Source: a virus. From it: a stretch of 64,000 bases of DNA. Location: IMG/VR virus record IMGVR_UViG_3300020608_000013, positions 124,001-188,000 of that record, one strand, 5' to 3'. The notes under the pieces are model-generated. The model saw only the letters and a list, made by a program, of their open reading frames with translations. It made no database searches and was not told where the DNA came from. This document shows, in pieces, positions 37,234-45,638 of the stretch (the first letter of the stretch is position 1; the number at the start of each line of letters is the position of its first letter). The position numbers and the translations under genes were made by a program.

Positions 37234-37439
37234 AATAAGTTCTCCCTTTTTAATAAACGAATTACTTCACTCTTTGCCATAATAAACCCACATGAGCATA
37301 ATAGTTTATGGGTGTTCTCTATCGTCAACTCTTCGGGAGCCAACGAATGTAAGATGTTTTTTATCTCATCACCCTTACACACTTCACCAGCGTGCTCGGT
37401 TTTAGACGTTAAGTCAATGTCGGGTATTGGTGTTAGCAT
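37230..37439 (-). CDS. Hypothetical small protein, 69 aa
   Basis: ATG 37439 (MLTPIPDIDL) is placed 1 nt after the preceding stop with AGGG upstream; the frame is open to 37463 but that part overlaps the 46-residue gene. The C-terminal half (ENTHKLLCSCGFIMAKSEVIRLLKRE) looks like a small helical winged or helix-turn-helix-type segment, too short to name. Confidence 0.6.
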   Translation of the reverse strand: MLTPIPDIDLTSKTEHAGEVCKGDEIKNILHSLAPEELTIENTHKLLCSCGFIMAKSEVIRLLKRENLL

Positions 37440-37440
37440 T

Positions 37441-37581
37441 TTATCCCTCATCTGTATCAACAATGTTTATTTCTAAGAAATCGTCAAAAGGGTAGTCGAT
37501 TTCCTCTTCTTGTGAGTCGTTCACGGTATCTGTTTCATGCACTTCTTCATGCTTTTCAGTGTCAATGAGACTTTTTTTCAT
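37441..37581 (-). CDS. Very small acidic protein, 46 aa
   Basis: ATG 37581 to TAA 37441; about 40% Asp plus Glu. Adjacent to the 69-residue gene with no gap. Function unknown; small acidic early phage proteins can mimic DNA or inhibit host enzymes, which is only a possibility here. Confidence 0.55.
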   Translation of the reverse strand: MKKSLIDTEKHEEVHETDTVNDSQEEEIDYPFDDFLEINIVDTDEG

Positions 37582-37601
37582 GGGTAGTCCTATCTTTAAA
37601 G

Positions 37602-38351
37602 TTAATAGTGGTTTGTGTAGTGTTTAATACGCAACTCCTCATCTATCTTTTTGAAAAGAGCGCCTAAACTCCCTTGGGGTTCTTTTAAGTACATATCTCC
37701 CTCTAAGGCAGATAAGTAGGAGACTGCCCCAGGTAATTTAAAGAACATTTTAGTCAATAACGTGTGTTCTCCAAACACTTTCTCGAATTCCACGCTTTCT
37801 AGGAAGATATGGTCTAAGTCTTCATGATACACACGTACTGCTACAGCACATATCTGGTTTTGTATCATAAGGGGTAGTGGTTTCAACCACTTTTCAACCA
37901 TGTCTCTAATGAAGCCCTTACCACCAGGGTTATAATGGTAGTGAGCAAGTTCGGGAAACGTGAGTTTCTCCACATCAATATTTAGACGATCGACATCGAC
38001 ACTCTCCAAACTCGTTCTTTTTAGTAAAGATTCTCGGTAGCTCATCGCTAACAAATAGCGATGGGCTGGTACATTAGGGTCAGGTACTTTACTCTCTATA
38101 CAATGGTTGAGGAAAACCACATTTAGTATGTCCGTATAGTGGACATAATTAAAATCTTTCATTATATCCTCATACTCTTCTTTAGTACAGGGTGTTAAAT
38201 TATCGAGGTCTACGTGATCGCGGACTGAAACATCGCTTTTGATAGCATCTATCATTTTTGGCGTTAAACTCGTTACACCAAAATGGTATTTGTAGAACTT
38301 AATTTTGTCTAAATAACTTTTCCATTTAGTAAGTGGGTTTGTAGTGATCAT
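37602..38351 (-). CDS. Hypothetical protein, 249 aa
   Basis: Unrecognised helical protein. It contains two LTP-type segments (SLTPKMIDAI near residue 30 and NLTPCTKEEYEDI near 57) of the kind shared by region 5 proteins. AGGAG precedes ATG 38351. Confidence 0.7.
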   Translation of the reverse strand: MITTNPLTKWKSYLDKIKFYKYHFGVTSLTPKMIDAIKSDVSVRDHVDLDNLTPCTKEEYEDIMKDFNYVHYTDILNVVFLNHCIESKVPDPNVPAHRYLLAMSYRESLLKRTSLESVDVDRLNIDVEKLTFPELAHYHYNPGGKGFIRDMVEKWLKPLPLMIQNQICAVAVRVYHEDLDHIFLESVEFEKVFGEHTLLTKMFFKLPGAVSYLSALEGDMYLKEPQGSLGALFKKIDEELRIKHYTNHY

Positions 38352-38389
38352 CGAGTCTTCTCCTGTTTAACGGGTTTTCTTAAATCTAC

Positions 38390-38421
38390 CAAGGTACGAC
38401 GGCATTCACCATCGTACCTTG
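38390..38421 (-). terminator. Hairpin after the 266-residue gene
   Basis: A 13-bp stem with one G-T pair and a 6-nt loop, placed just after the stop at 38429. A T-run is not adjacent. Confidence 0.5.
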
Positions 38422-38428
38422 AGGTCGT

Positions 38429-39229
38429 TTAATTTGCAGTAGTTGTAAGATTCTTTAATAAATTTACTAAGTCTATTAATGGTCGAATCTCTGGATATAG
38501 TGACTTTTGTAAGTCAAGTTCTCCGCAACCATTAACTTCGTAATGTTTCACCATCTCTTCTAACGGTGCTTTGATCACACTATCCTTCTTCAAAAAATCT
38601 GCAATAACCTCACACTCTTCTTCAGAGTGGTATTTAGCCACTACACGAAGAACATAGCGTTTTACGTGAGTCATGTTAAAAAACTCCTCGTGAGTGCCCA
38701 TGTAAATTAATAGGCTAGTTAACGACAAGATTTGTTTTGTAGGTTTTAATTGCATTAAAAAGGAAAGGTCGTTGTTTTTATTGGGAGGTAGTCTACGTTC
38801 TATAGCACGCTTATAGTAAGCTATTTTGTCGAAATATTTACTAACCGCACTATCCTTCGTATCTTGTACATACCCTTTTGGATATTTCAATGGGTCGTTT
38901 CTCATTAGGGTGGCAAGGTCTACTGCTTGTTCCTTGGGTATCTCAAACGCTTCCGCATGTTCATAGTAGTCTGCACTACCCCAATAACTGCGTAGATAAG
39001 ACGGTGTAGCATTTAATAGAGCGTTATTCGCAAAATGCTCGATTGTTGCAACAAATCGGTAGTGTTTGGGTATATCGTCTAAAGGCGGTCTTTTCTTTTT
39101 CTTGCTTTGAGTTCCAAAAGCGCTCAAATCGTTCCAATTGATCAATGTTCTATCAAATTCTTCAAGCGCTTCCAACACTTGTTTCTCTGATGGTGTTCCC
39201 GCAAGGTCTGACGAGTCTTCTTTAGTCAT
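38429..39229 (-). CDS. Hypothetical protein, 266 aa, paralog of 39785-40924
   Basis: Unrecognised family, but clearly a paralog of the 379-residue gene upstream: LPK.YR....IE..A..AL, SYWG.A.Y.EHA.A and LTSLLI..G...EFF.M..VK align in order, as do LDL...LYPE at the C-terminal side. It lacks the coiled-coil N-terminal part of the larger copy. AAGGA precedes ATG 39229 and a TATATTATA element lies about 60 nt upstream, so it is probably made early on its own transcript. Confidence 0.73.
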   Translation of the reverse strand: MTKEDSSDLAGTPSEKQVLEALEEFDRTLINWNDLSAFGTQSKKKKRPPLDDIPKHYRFVATIEHFANNALLNATPSYLRSYWGSADYYEHAEAFEIPKEQAVDLATLMRNDPLKYPKGYVQDTKDSAVSKYFDKIAYYKRAIERRLPPNKNNDLSFLMQLKPTKQILSLTSLLIYMGTHEEFFNMTHVKRYVLRVVAKYHSEEECEVIADFLKKDSVIKAPLEEMVKHYEVNGCGELDLQKSLYPEIRPLIDLVNLLKNLTTTAN

Positions 39230-39256
39230 TTTCTTTTCCTTAATGATTTAGGTTAA

Positions 39257-39299
39257 AGTTACTGAGCTACGCACTATGGTAACTCAACATTATAATATA
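39257..39299 (-). promoter_or_regulatory. TATATTATA promoter element plus weak 5' stem-loop
   Basis: The core is at 39291-39299 (minus strand GGCGTATATTATA). The 13-nt segment from CAGG onward resembles the promoter at 41997. A weak 6-bp stem (39257-39262 / 39279-39284) follows in the leader of the 266-residue gene. Confidence 0.6.
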
Positions 39300-39354
39300 C
39301 GCCTGTATTAATTTATATTAAAACACTTTTTCAAAAAAAAATAAACTAGAGTAA

Positions 39355-39389
39355 TATAGACCAAGTTGGGCAACCCAACTTGGTCTATA
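39355..39389 (-). terminator. Long hairpin with spaced T-run
   Basis: A perfect 16-bp stem with a 3-nt loop; on the minus strand a T9 tract follows after about 14 nt. It separates the KilA-N remnant from the promoter of the 266-residue gene. Confidence 0.65.
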
Positions 39390-39520
39390 CCTTCTATCAA
39401 CCTGCGTAAATTCTAATTGTGTCGAATTCGACATAATTAAAACATCGTCATACATACTTTTTAAACAAATCGACGTTCTTAAAGTTAATTAATTCAACTA
39501 TCTTTCGTCAGGAGACGTAT

Positions 39521-39780
39521 TTACTGAATAGCTGTTTTGTTTAACAGTTCAAGACGTTCTTGCTGTGGCGTACATTAAGCGTTTCTAGATTAGCAAAACA
39601 AGCCAGTTGCGAAACGTCTGCATACCACCGTAACGACCTACTCTACTTTGTATACCTATAGCGTTGGTAGCCTGAACCCATTCTTTAACGCTAATTATAT
39701 AGCTATTCAAACCTACAACACTTCTAATTCTATCGAATTCGATAGAATTAGAATTAGGGTTATAAATGCGTTCCCAAACG
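39521..39780 (-). pseudogene. Decayed KilA-N-domain gene
   Basis: Three consecutive segments on the minus strand read as a KilA-N protein once frameshifts are allowed. Segment 1 (39779 to about 39625) has VWERIYNPNSNSIEFDRI and then VKEWVQATNAIGIQSR up to RYGG, the C-terminal half of the KilA-N domain. Segment 2, one frame shifted, reads YADVSQLACFANLETLN, as in the C-terminal region of these proteins. Segment 3, shifted again, reads TPQQERLELLNKTAIQ and ends at TAA 39521. The N-terminal half is missing, cut exactly where the neighbouring 379-residue gene ends, and the middle is deleted. KilA-N genes are often mobile between phages. Confidence 0.75.
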
Positions 39781-39784
39781 CCTT

Positions 39785-40924
39785 CTACATTTTTTGACTT
39801 CTAATAGCGCCGTCTAGTGATTTAGCGATATTTAAGAACGGTTTTACTTCTGGATAGAGTGTTTCATACAAATCCCAGTCGTTGCTACCGCCTCCACCAT
39901 AGTGACTAGCCATTGCTTGCGTGACCGTATTAAAAGTGTCTGTAAGTAGAAGCGTTTTAAGCATGTCGTGTTCTTGCTTACGGTGGTTCTTCATCACAAT
40001 ATCAACAACCGCCGTTTTTACGCGAGACATACTGAAAAACTCACTATATTCCCCGACTACAATTAACAGACTTGTGAGACGAATCGCCTCTAAAGAAGGT
40101 ATTAACTGACTTAATTGACTTTTACATACGTAGCAGTCAGGTGTTCTACTTTTAATAACACTTTCATAATACTGTACTGTACGGAAAAACTCGTCGATAA
40201 TTTTCCCCTCTTTTTCACAAACGTTACTTTCGTTGAATGTGTAATCTTTATTCTTAATTAAGGTGTAGAGCTTCCCAACTTCCGTATCGGTTAGACCAAG
40301 CGCTTTCGCATGTTCAGCATACGCTTCACCTCCCCAGTAACTAAGGAGATAGCTTGCCGCATCGTCGCCCAATGCCTTTTTTGCGTAATACTCTACAGTA
40401 CTGATAACACGATTATATTTAGGTAAGTCAAGTAGATTAATAGGCTCTCCCGAAAGACAGTCGGTCATTTCTTTAAGTGTTGACGTTTCGCCACCTAGCT
40501 TCTTTTTGAGGTAGTTTTCGTATCCATTGGAAATTTCAGTGCGAACTGCCGCTAACGCACGATCTACGGCTTCACTAACCTCCTGTCTTACACGACGCTT
40601 CGTCTCTTCTTCAACCTCCGAAGACGCTTCTTTGCCAGACACCTTACTTGCCCGTTCTTTAAACGTCGTTGTCTCTGCCTCCAACGCTTCTTGAAGTTTA
40701 GTAGTGCTAAAGTGACTTCCATGTGTGTCCATTGCTAGCTCCTCTTTTAAATCATTCACGAACATCATTGCACGGAGAAAGTGTATTGATTTATTTTCAA
40801 ATTCGCCACAATAGGTTATGAAATCACGTTGAGTTGGTGTCAAAACCTCTTCATTCTTACCTATCCCGTAAACATGTTTGTGGAAAAATTTATCAATAGG
40901 TGTCGTTAAAGGCGCTTTTTCCAA
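39785..40924 (-). CDS. Hypothetical protein, 379 aa, paralog of 38429-39229
   Basis: Unrecognised. Residues about 80-165 are charged helix, a likely coiled coil (SSEVEEETKRRVRQEVSEAV). The C-terminal 210 residues align with the whole 266-residue paralog. It starts with LTPTQRDFI, one of the recurrent LTP segments. The only early in-frame start is a TTG at 40924 inside the 3' end of the upstream gene, so reinitiation is assumed; a shorter ATG form cannot be excluded. The KilA-N remnant starts directly after its stop. Confidence 0.68.
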   Translation of the reverse strand: MEKAPLTTPIDKFFHKHVYGIGKNEEVLTPTQRDFITYCGEFENKSIHFLRAMMFVNDLKEELAMDTHGSHFSTTKLQEALEAETTTFKERASKVSGKEASSEVEEETKRRVRQEVSEAVDRALAAVRTEISNGYENYLKKKLGGETSTLKEMTDCLSGEPINLLDLPKYNRVISTVEYYAKKALGDDAASYLLSYWGGEAYAEHAKALGLTDTEVGKLYTLIKNKDYTFNESNVCEKEGKIIDEFFRTVQYYESVIKSRTPDCYVCKSQLSQLIPSLEAIRLTSLLIVVGEYSEFFSMSRVKTAVVDIVMKNHRKQEHDMLKTLLLTDTFNTVTQAMASHYGGGGSNDWDLYETLYPEVKPFLNIAKSLDGAIRSQKM

Positions 40925-41919
40925 CTAGGGACGAACAACCATTTGTCGACTAGACCCTCAGTACCCTTTAAGTCTGAAATTAAAGCTTTGACACCTACAT
41001 CACCTAATAACTCCCCTGTGTCTTTGATTCTCTTGCGATTGAGTAAATCTACCACATTTTTACCATAGTCTTGATAGACTGCGCTCATCAACCCAACATC
41101 AATGGTGTCGTAGTTATAGTGACGCATTAAAGCAACAACAGTGAAGTGGTCACGACCTAAAAAATCTGCTGGACGTGTAGTGTCGGGCTTTTCGTTTGTG
41201 GATTCATCTTGGTTGGGTTTACAATGGTGTTTAGCGACATATTTAGTAACATACTTGTTTATTAAACTTGTCTGTGAAGCGCTCAAGGTACATCCTCCGT
41301 AATTTTCCCACATACGAGGGTCGAGATACCGATCATCCTGTAAGATAAAATTTAAAACGAAACTAATGTCTAAACATTTTTCGTGTTTTGAAGTCAATTC
41401 TTCTAACACTTCCTCTTCTCCAAGGTAAGCCATGAAACGCTTGTCGTTACCAAGCCCGTTATCATTAGCTACTCGCCAAACACCATAAGCGTAAACTTTA
41501 ATAGAGTCTAGACTATCACTTAGATCAACCCCAACCCTAGTGACATAATAGCTCACTAAGACATCGTAAAGTTTTTTACTAAAACCCATTTTATAAAACT
41601 CGCGCTTATCCAGACTATTACGCAATAATCTTAGAAAATTGAGTAATTTACTATGTTCCCATGCATAAGTGATCGATTCACTTTCTGCTATAATCGCATT
41701 AAGAAGTACATTTACTTCAACATCATGACCAATAGTCTCATATATGTATATAAAATGGTCGTGAACATCCCGCCCATAGACTTTTCTAATGGCGTTTAGT
41801 AAATCAACACTATTTTCCTTTGTGAAATGCGCCCCTACATGATTTAACGCTATGGTGGTAGTTTTCAGTAGCGGTAACTCGATTGTAACGTCGATAGTAT
41901 CGTGGTTCTGATTAATCAT
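40906..41919 (-). CDS. Hypothetical protein, 337 aa, similar to part of 42967-45552
   Basis: Unrecognised. The segment DDRYLDPRMWENY followed by TLSASQTSLINKYV aligns with DNRFADPRVWKTY and SLPEEQMQAVRYLV in the 861-residue protein, and the following residues also match in spacing. All-helical. GAGAGA precedes ATG 41919. It is first on a transcript driven by the TATATTATA element at 41997. Confidence 0.7.
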   Translation of the reverse strand: MINQNHDTIDVTIELPLLKTTTIALNHVGAHFTKENSVDLLNAIRKVYGRDVHDHFIYIYETIGHDVEVNVLLNAIIAESESITYAWEHSKLLNFLRLLRNSLDKREFYKMGFSKKLYDVLVSYYVTRVGVDLSDSLDSIKVYAYGVWRVANDNGLGNDKRFMAYLGEEEVLEELTSKHEKCLDISFVLNFILQDDRYLDPRMWENYGGCTLSASQTSLINKYVTKYVAKHHCKPNQDESTNEKPDTTRPADFLGRDHFTVVALMRHYNYDTIDVGLMSAVYQDYGKNVVDLLNRKRIKDTGELLGDVGVKALISDLKGTEGLVDKWLFVPSWKKRL

Positions 41920-41971
41920 AATATTTCTCTCATGTATTTGTAGGTATTCAGGTAACTACTGTTGTGGATTA

Positions 41972-42005
41972 TTGAGCTAACGGTTTAGCTCAACACTATA
42001 ATATA
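41972..42005 (-). promoter_or_regulatory. TATATTATA promoter element with immediate 5' hairpin
   Basis: The core is at 41997-42005 (GGTGTATATTATA). Four nt downstream lies a 9-bp perfect stem with a 4-nt loop (41972-41980 / 41985-41993), in the leader of the 337-residue gene. Confidence 0.62.
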
Positions 42006-42058
42006 CACCTGTATAAATTTACTTTACTAGGTTAGTTTATAAAAAAAATACAGACACG

Positions 42059-42090
42059 TTGTACCCTAGAGAACACTCTCTAGGGTACAA
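42059..42090 (-). terminator. Long hairpin with spaced T-run
   Basis: A perfect 14-bp stem with a 4-nt loop right after the stop of the 265-residue gene; T8 follows on the minus strand about 10 nt later. Confidence 0.7.
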
Positions 42091-42095
42091 TATAG

Positions 42096-42893
42096 TTAGT
42101 CAGTTTTAAAAATTGTAAGTATCTCTGGATACGTGGGTAGTCGATTCCTAACGATCAGTTTCTTTAACTTATCTGGTTCATCGATTAAACAATCGTTAAT
42201 GTACGAAAGCACATACGGTAGGTTTTCGGAACGTAAGATGGTTTTCACTGACTCATTATCAGTTTTACAATACTCTAAAACAATATCGTTTATTTCACGA
42301 TAGGTATTTAGTGGGAAACATTTTGCTTTATAATGGTAGGCTAGGTATGCTAAATTATTCAAAAACCAAACTTTGTGTGTTCTCGACTTTATATCATGCC
42401 GAGCGGCGCGAACTAGTTCGTGGACTTCTCTTTGAGACATTGTAGCTTTTAAAGAGAATGTAGGTATCTCGCTAACATTTTTGAGATATTGGGTTAATAA
42501 AGTATCAATACCTAGATTAATAGGTCGATTACCGAACCCAACTTTCTCGAAAGCGCGTGACATTACTGCACCAATCCCTTGTTGTGAAAAACCCGTCATT
42601 ATGTCTACACACAAGTGTGGATCGAACCCTCTTGACGCTAATAGGAAGATGAATTCGTTTGTATGAATGATGGCTTTGTAAGCCATATCGTCGAGTACTA
42701 AATCATTCATCGTGAACGGGAGATTCAGAGTGCGTATAGTTTCTATGTCTTTTGACATTACATAGTCGACTAATGTAGTGATCTCACCGTCTGACCAATT
42801 TGCTAAACGCTCGTTATTGTTATAACACTCATAATACATCCCTGTTAAAGAAGTTTGATTTGAAATGTAATGTAAATTTATTTTAAGGACCAT
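42096..42893 (-). CDS. Hypothetical protein, 265 aa
   Basis: Unrecognised helical protein. It contains ATMSQREVHELV (about residue 160), another short LTP/S-type segment. ATG 42893 is chosen over a GTG three codons upstream. It lies between a 40-nt palindrome and a terminator, so it forms its own unit or the tail of the upstream one. Confidence 0.68.
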   Translation of the reverse strand: MVLKINLHYISNQTSLTGMYYECYNNNERLANWSDGEITTLVDYVMSKDIETIRTLNLPFTMNDLVLDDMAYKAIIHTNEFIFLLASRGFDPHLCVDIMTGFSQQGIGAVMSRAFEKVGFGNRPINLGIDTLLTQYLKNVSEIPTFSLKATMSQREVHELVRAARHDIKSRTHKVWFLNNLAYLAYHYKAKCFPLNTYREINDIVLEYCKTDNESVKTILRSENLPYVLSYINDCLIDEPDKLKKLIVRNRLPTYPEILTIFKTD

Positions 42894-42912
42894 AGTAAAC
42901 ACTCGTGTTTAA

Positions 42913-42952
42913 TTAGAGGGTCTAGTGTGCTATAGCACACTAGACCCTCTAA
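42913..42952. repeat. Perfect 40-nt palindrome
   Basis: Twenty bases (starting ttagagggtc) are followed immediately by their reverse complement, without a loop, in the 73-nt gap between the 861- and 265-residue genes. No T-run follows on either strand. It could be a terminator, an RNA-processing hairpin or a protein-binding site. Confidence 0.7.
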
Positions 42953-42966
42953 TAAGTTAATTAAGA

Positions 42967-45552
42967 TTAATAAATAAACTTTTTACGTAGGTTGTTCAAT
43001 TCCTCCAATTTCTCTGTGTAGTCTGTGATTTCATCAAAAGGTTTTTTACTAACCATATCTCGTTCGTCGACTTTAGCCAAAGTTCTTGCTATCGTTTTAG
43101 CATAATCTTTATAATGACCACTTGAGAATATTTCAAAAACCACTGGGTTTCGTCTACAGTTTTTAAACGCTACGCTTTTCAAAAACTGTAGGTTTTCTAA
43201 CACATTATAGTACTCTCTATGTTCGTACAAATGGAGTAAAGTGTTCGCTACTTTCACTCGATTCTCTGACTCAGGGATTCGGTTTAATAGCTGGTAGAGT
43301 TTACTATCTGTATCTAAACCTAATAGGTGTTTCAGATAGTAATTCTTGTCATGCACGCGCTCATAATCGGCGACAAGGTAACGAACCGCTTGCATTTGTT
43401 CTTCGGGTAATGAAGTCGTGTGGTAGGTTTTCCACACGCGTGGGTCAGCGAAACGATTGTCATTGAGAACATTCTCGATTAGACGTTGTACAACTTTTCC
43501 TCTCTCGTCACGAGGGATGAACTTACCTACTAGCCCTTCCCGTACTAGATATTTAAAAACAAAAGTGTTCCCGCCAAGATTGTATTGATCAACCACGCGC
43601 ATAGTAGATGATAAACATACTCTTATGTAGTCGTAATCATCTATTGTTGCAAGCCCCATTTCTAGCGCATGACGCTCGATAAGTGATTTTGGGATATGGT
43701 AGTCTGCCCCAATCGTGCCTAAATGTTTTAAGCACTTGTATGCTTCAACATACTCCCATACCTCAGTCAAGGGGAGGCTCTTTTCAACATGTCGATTAAG
43801 TACGTTGTCTACATGGGAGGCATCGCTAGAGCCTTTATACAGATTCAAGAGATGTTCGTAAACCCCAGCACCATAAGCAACTTTAGCGGCACGCATTATG
43901 ATTTCGCGCACATCTACTGCAAAACGTTCTTTAGCATACTTCAACGTTTTAAAAAGGCCGCTTAACAACACCACATCTACTTTTTTATTAGCATCTTCAA
44001 ACTCATCTACTGAGAGACTGTGGATAAAACTAACAACAAACTTGTTGACGCTGACGAAATTGATAGTATTCGTATCTAGTGACAGGTAATATAAATTACC
44101 CATTAATGCTACATCTGTTAAGACTCCCTTAAAGAAGTCTACAGTTATACTCAATGCGTTCAATTCGTGCGTAGTGACTGGCGAGTCTAACTTAAGCGCT
44201 CGTGTAACTAAAGTGTTAAGGTCACATTTTTTAACAAATGTTATGATGTTCTTTCTATTTAATTCACCATAGCTTTGAAGTATTATCAAAACACAAGTAA
44301 TTAGATTCTTAACACCGCTTAGGGTCGTAGGGTCAAGACTAAACGCATGTTTACTATGTTTCCAATCGACGAACACCTCTAACGACGTTTGGGTAATCCC
44401 CAACTCTTTATAAGCCTCCTCATCTAGTAATTGAGTTAGTAACTTATTAAACATATAGGCGCTATGGAAATCTGCTTGTGAGTGATTAGGTTCAACCACC
44501 CGCTCAAAATCCATTCCATGAGAACCTACTTTACGCGCCTCTTCCCCGAACACTTTACCTAATGCGGTAGCGACAGCTTGGGGAGCCGCGCCTTCGCGAT
44601 CATACCCGAGGTAAGTTAGCACACTACTAACGTTCTTATCGAAGGATAATGTTGATGTTTTAGAACTTGGTATAGTAACTGTACTCGTTTTTGAGTCAAC
44701 GACACTATCAATGCAAGCGTTGATATATTTGTCAACTAAATCGACATCAACCGTGTGTTTATACAAGGCGGCTAACCAACGGCTATCTTCGCCAGTCTCG
44801 CCACCTATATTCGAGAACATTAGTTGTCTCGTACCGTTATTAACTTTAAAGCCCATAGTGTGGTAAATGGTGAAGTATGGGTTTAGATAAGATGGGTACC
44901 AAGGTTGGTCTAACTTTGTAAACAACCCTGTTAGCACACCGCCAACTACGGCTACAACAATACTTCTTGTGAAGTCTATGGGGAACACGCATTCTTGATC
45001 GACACGCACTTCTTCTAAGCTTTTTGTTATGTCACTATAACAATTGATCTTCTTCGATAGTAGGTAACGTCTACAGTCTTTTGCGACCGTAGTTGTGAAA
45101 TGTTGTTCAACTAGGGCAATTATACAGTCTAATGAACCCTCATCTATCTCTACTCTAAAGAAACTTAAAACGCCAACTATTTGTTTGATAGTTTGACATT
45201 TGTTCCCATTACCTGACACATCACTGATTTTGCAATCAATGGTTCTTTTCCCCCACACGTTAGTAATGCCTTCGTACACATTCTCAGGAGACTCTTTTTC
45301 CAGTACGGTTTCAAACATCTTCGCTAGATTTTCATCATAACATGATGGGTCTTTACTAACAACCCATCCGCCCAATATGTCGGTTAAGACAGTCCCACTT
45401 CCTTTAATGAAGTTTTCAATATGTTTTTGAGAAGTCTTGTCTTCCTCTTTTAAGTTGGTAAGTAGTTTCTTAAAAACGGTAATGTCATCAACACCTTTTT
45501 CACGCATGATTGTGGAGGCGGTGTTTAATATTGTAAGCGTTCGAGTTTGCAT
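42967..45552 (-). CDS. Hypothetical protein, 861 aa
   Basis: The largest gene of the accessory block, unrecognised. Almost entirely helical, with no signal peptide. Residues about 700-740 match the 337-residue protein (DPRVWKTY, then SLPEEQ), suggesting it arose by duplication and fusion of such units. AAGGA precedes ATG 45552. Confidence 0.72.
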   Translation of the reverse strand: MQTRTLTILNTASTIMREKGVDDITVFKKLLTNLKEEDKTSQKHIENFIKGSGTVLTDILGGWVVSKDPSCYDENLAKMFETVLEKESPENVYEGITNVWGKRTIDCKISDVSGNGNKCQTIKQIVGVLSFFRVEIDEGSLDCIIALVEQHFTTTVAKDCRRYLLSKKINCYSDITKSLEEVRVDQECVFPIDFTRSIVVAVVGGVLTGLFTKLDQPWYPSYLNPYFTIYHTMGFKVNNGTRQLMFSNIGGETGEDSRWLAALYKHTVDVDLVDKYINACIDSVVDSKTSTVTIPSSKTSTLSFDKNVSSVLTYLGYDREGAAPQAVATALGKVFGEEARKVGSHGMDFERVVEPNHSQADFHSAYMFNKLLTQLLDEEAYKELGITQTSLEVFVDWKHSKHAFSLDPTTLSGVKNLITCVLIILQSYGELNRKNIITFVKKCDLNTLVTRALKLDSPVTTHELNALSITVDFFKGVLTDVALMGNLYYLSLDTNTINFVSVNKFVVSFIHSLSVDEFEDANKKVDVVLLSGLFKTLKYAKERFAVDVREIIMRAAKVAYGAGVYEHLLNLYKGSSDASHVDNVLNRHVEKSLPLTEVWEYVEAYKCLKHLGTIGADYHIPKSLIERHALEMGLATIDDYDYIRVCLSSTMRVVDQYNLGGNTFVFKYLVREGLVGKFIPRDERGKVVQRLIENVLNDNRFADPRVWKTYHTTSLPEEQMQAVRYLVADYERVHDKNYYLKHLLGLDTDSKLYQLLNRIPESENRVKVANTLLHLYEHREYYNVLENLQFLKSVAFKNCRRNPVVFEIFSSGHYKDYAKTIARTLAKVDERDMVSKKPFDEITDYTEKLEELNNLRKKFIY

Positions 45553-45638
45553 AATATGTTCCTTTTGTTAATGGAGTAAGTGAGAGTAGTTTACTCCCAC
45601 TTTATTGACATTGTTGATATTTAACTACGGTAACTACC

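Noticed and set aside
37230-37439. Helix-turn-helix regulator in the 69-residue protein
   Set aside because: The C-terminal helices are suggestive but too short and without a recognisable recognition helix.
39450-39520. Short frame on the minus strand reading INFKNVDLFKKYV, faintly like ribosomal protein S18
   Set aside because: Only about 15 residues, no start or ribosome-binding site, and no other S18 features; most likely chance within decayed sequence.
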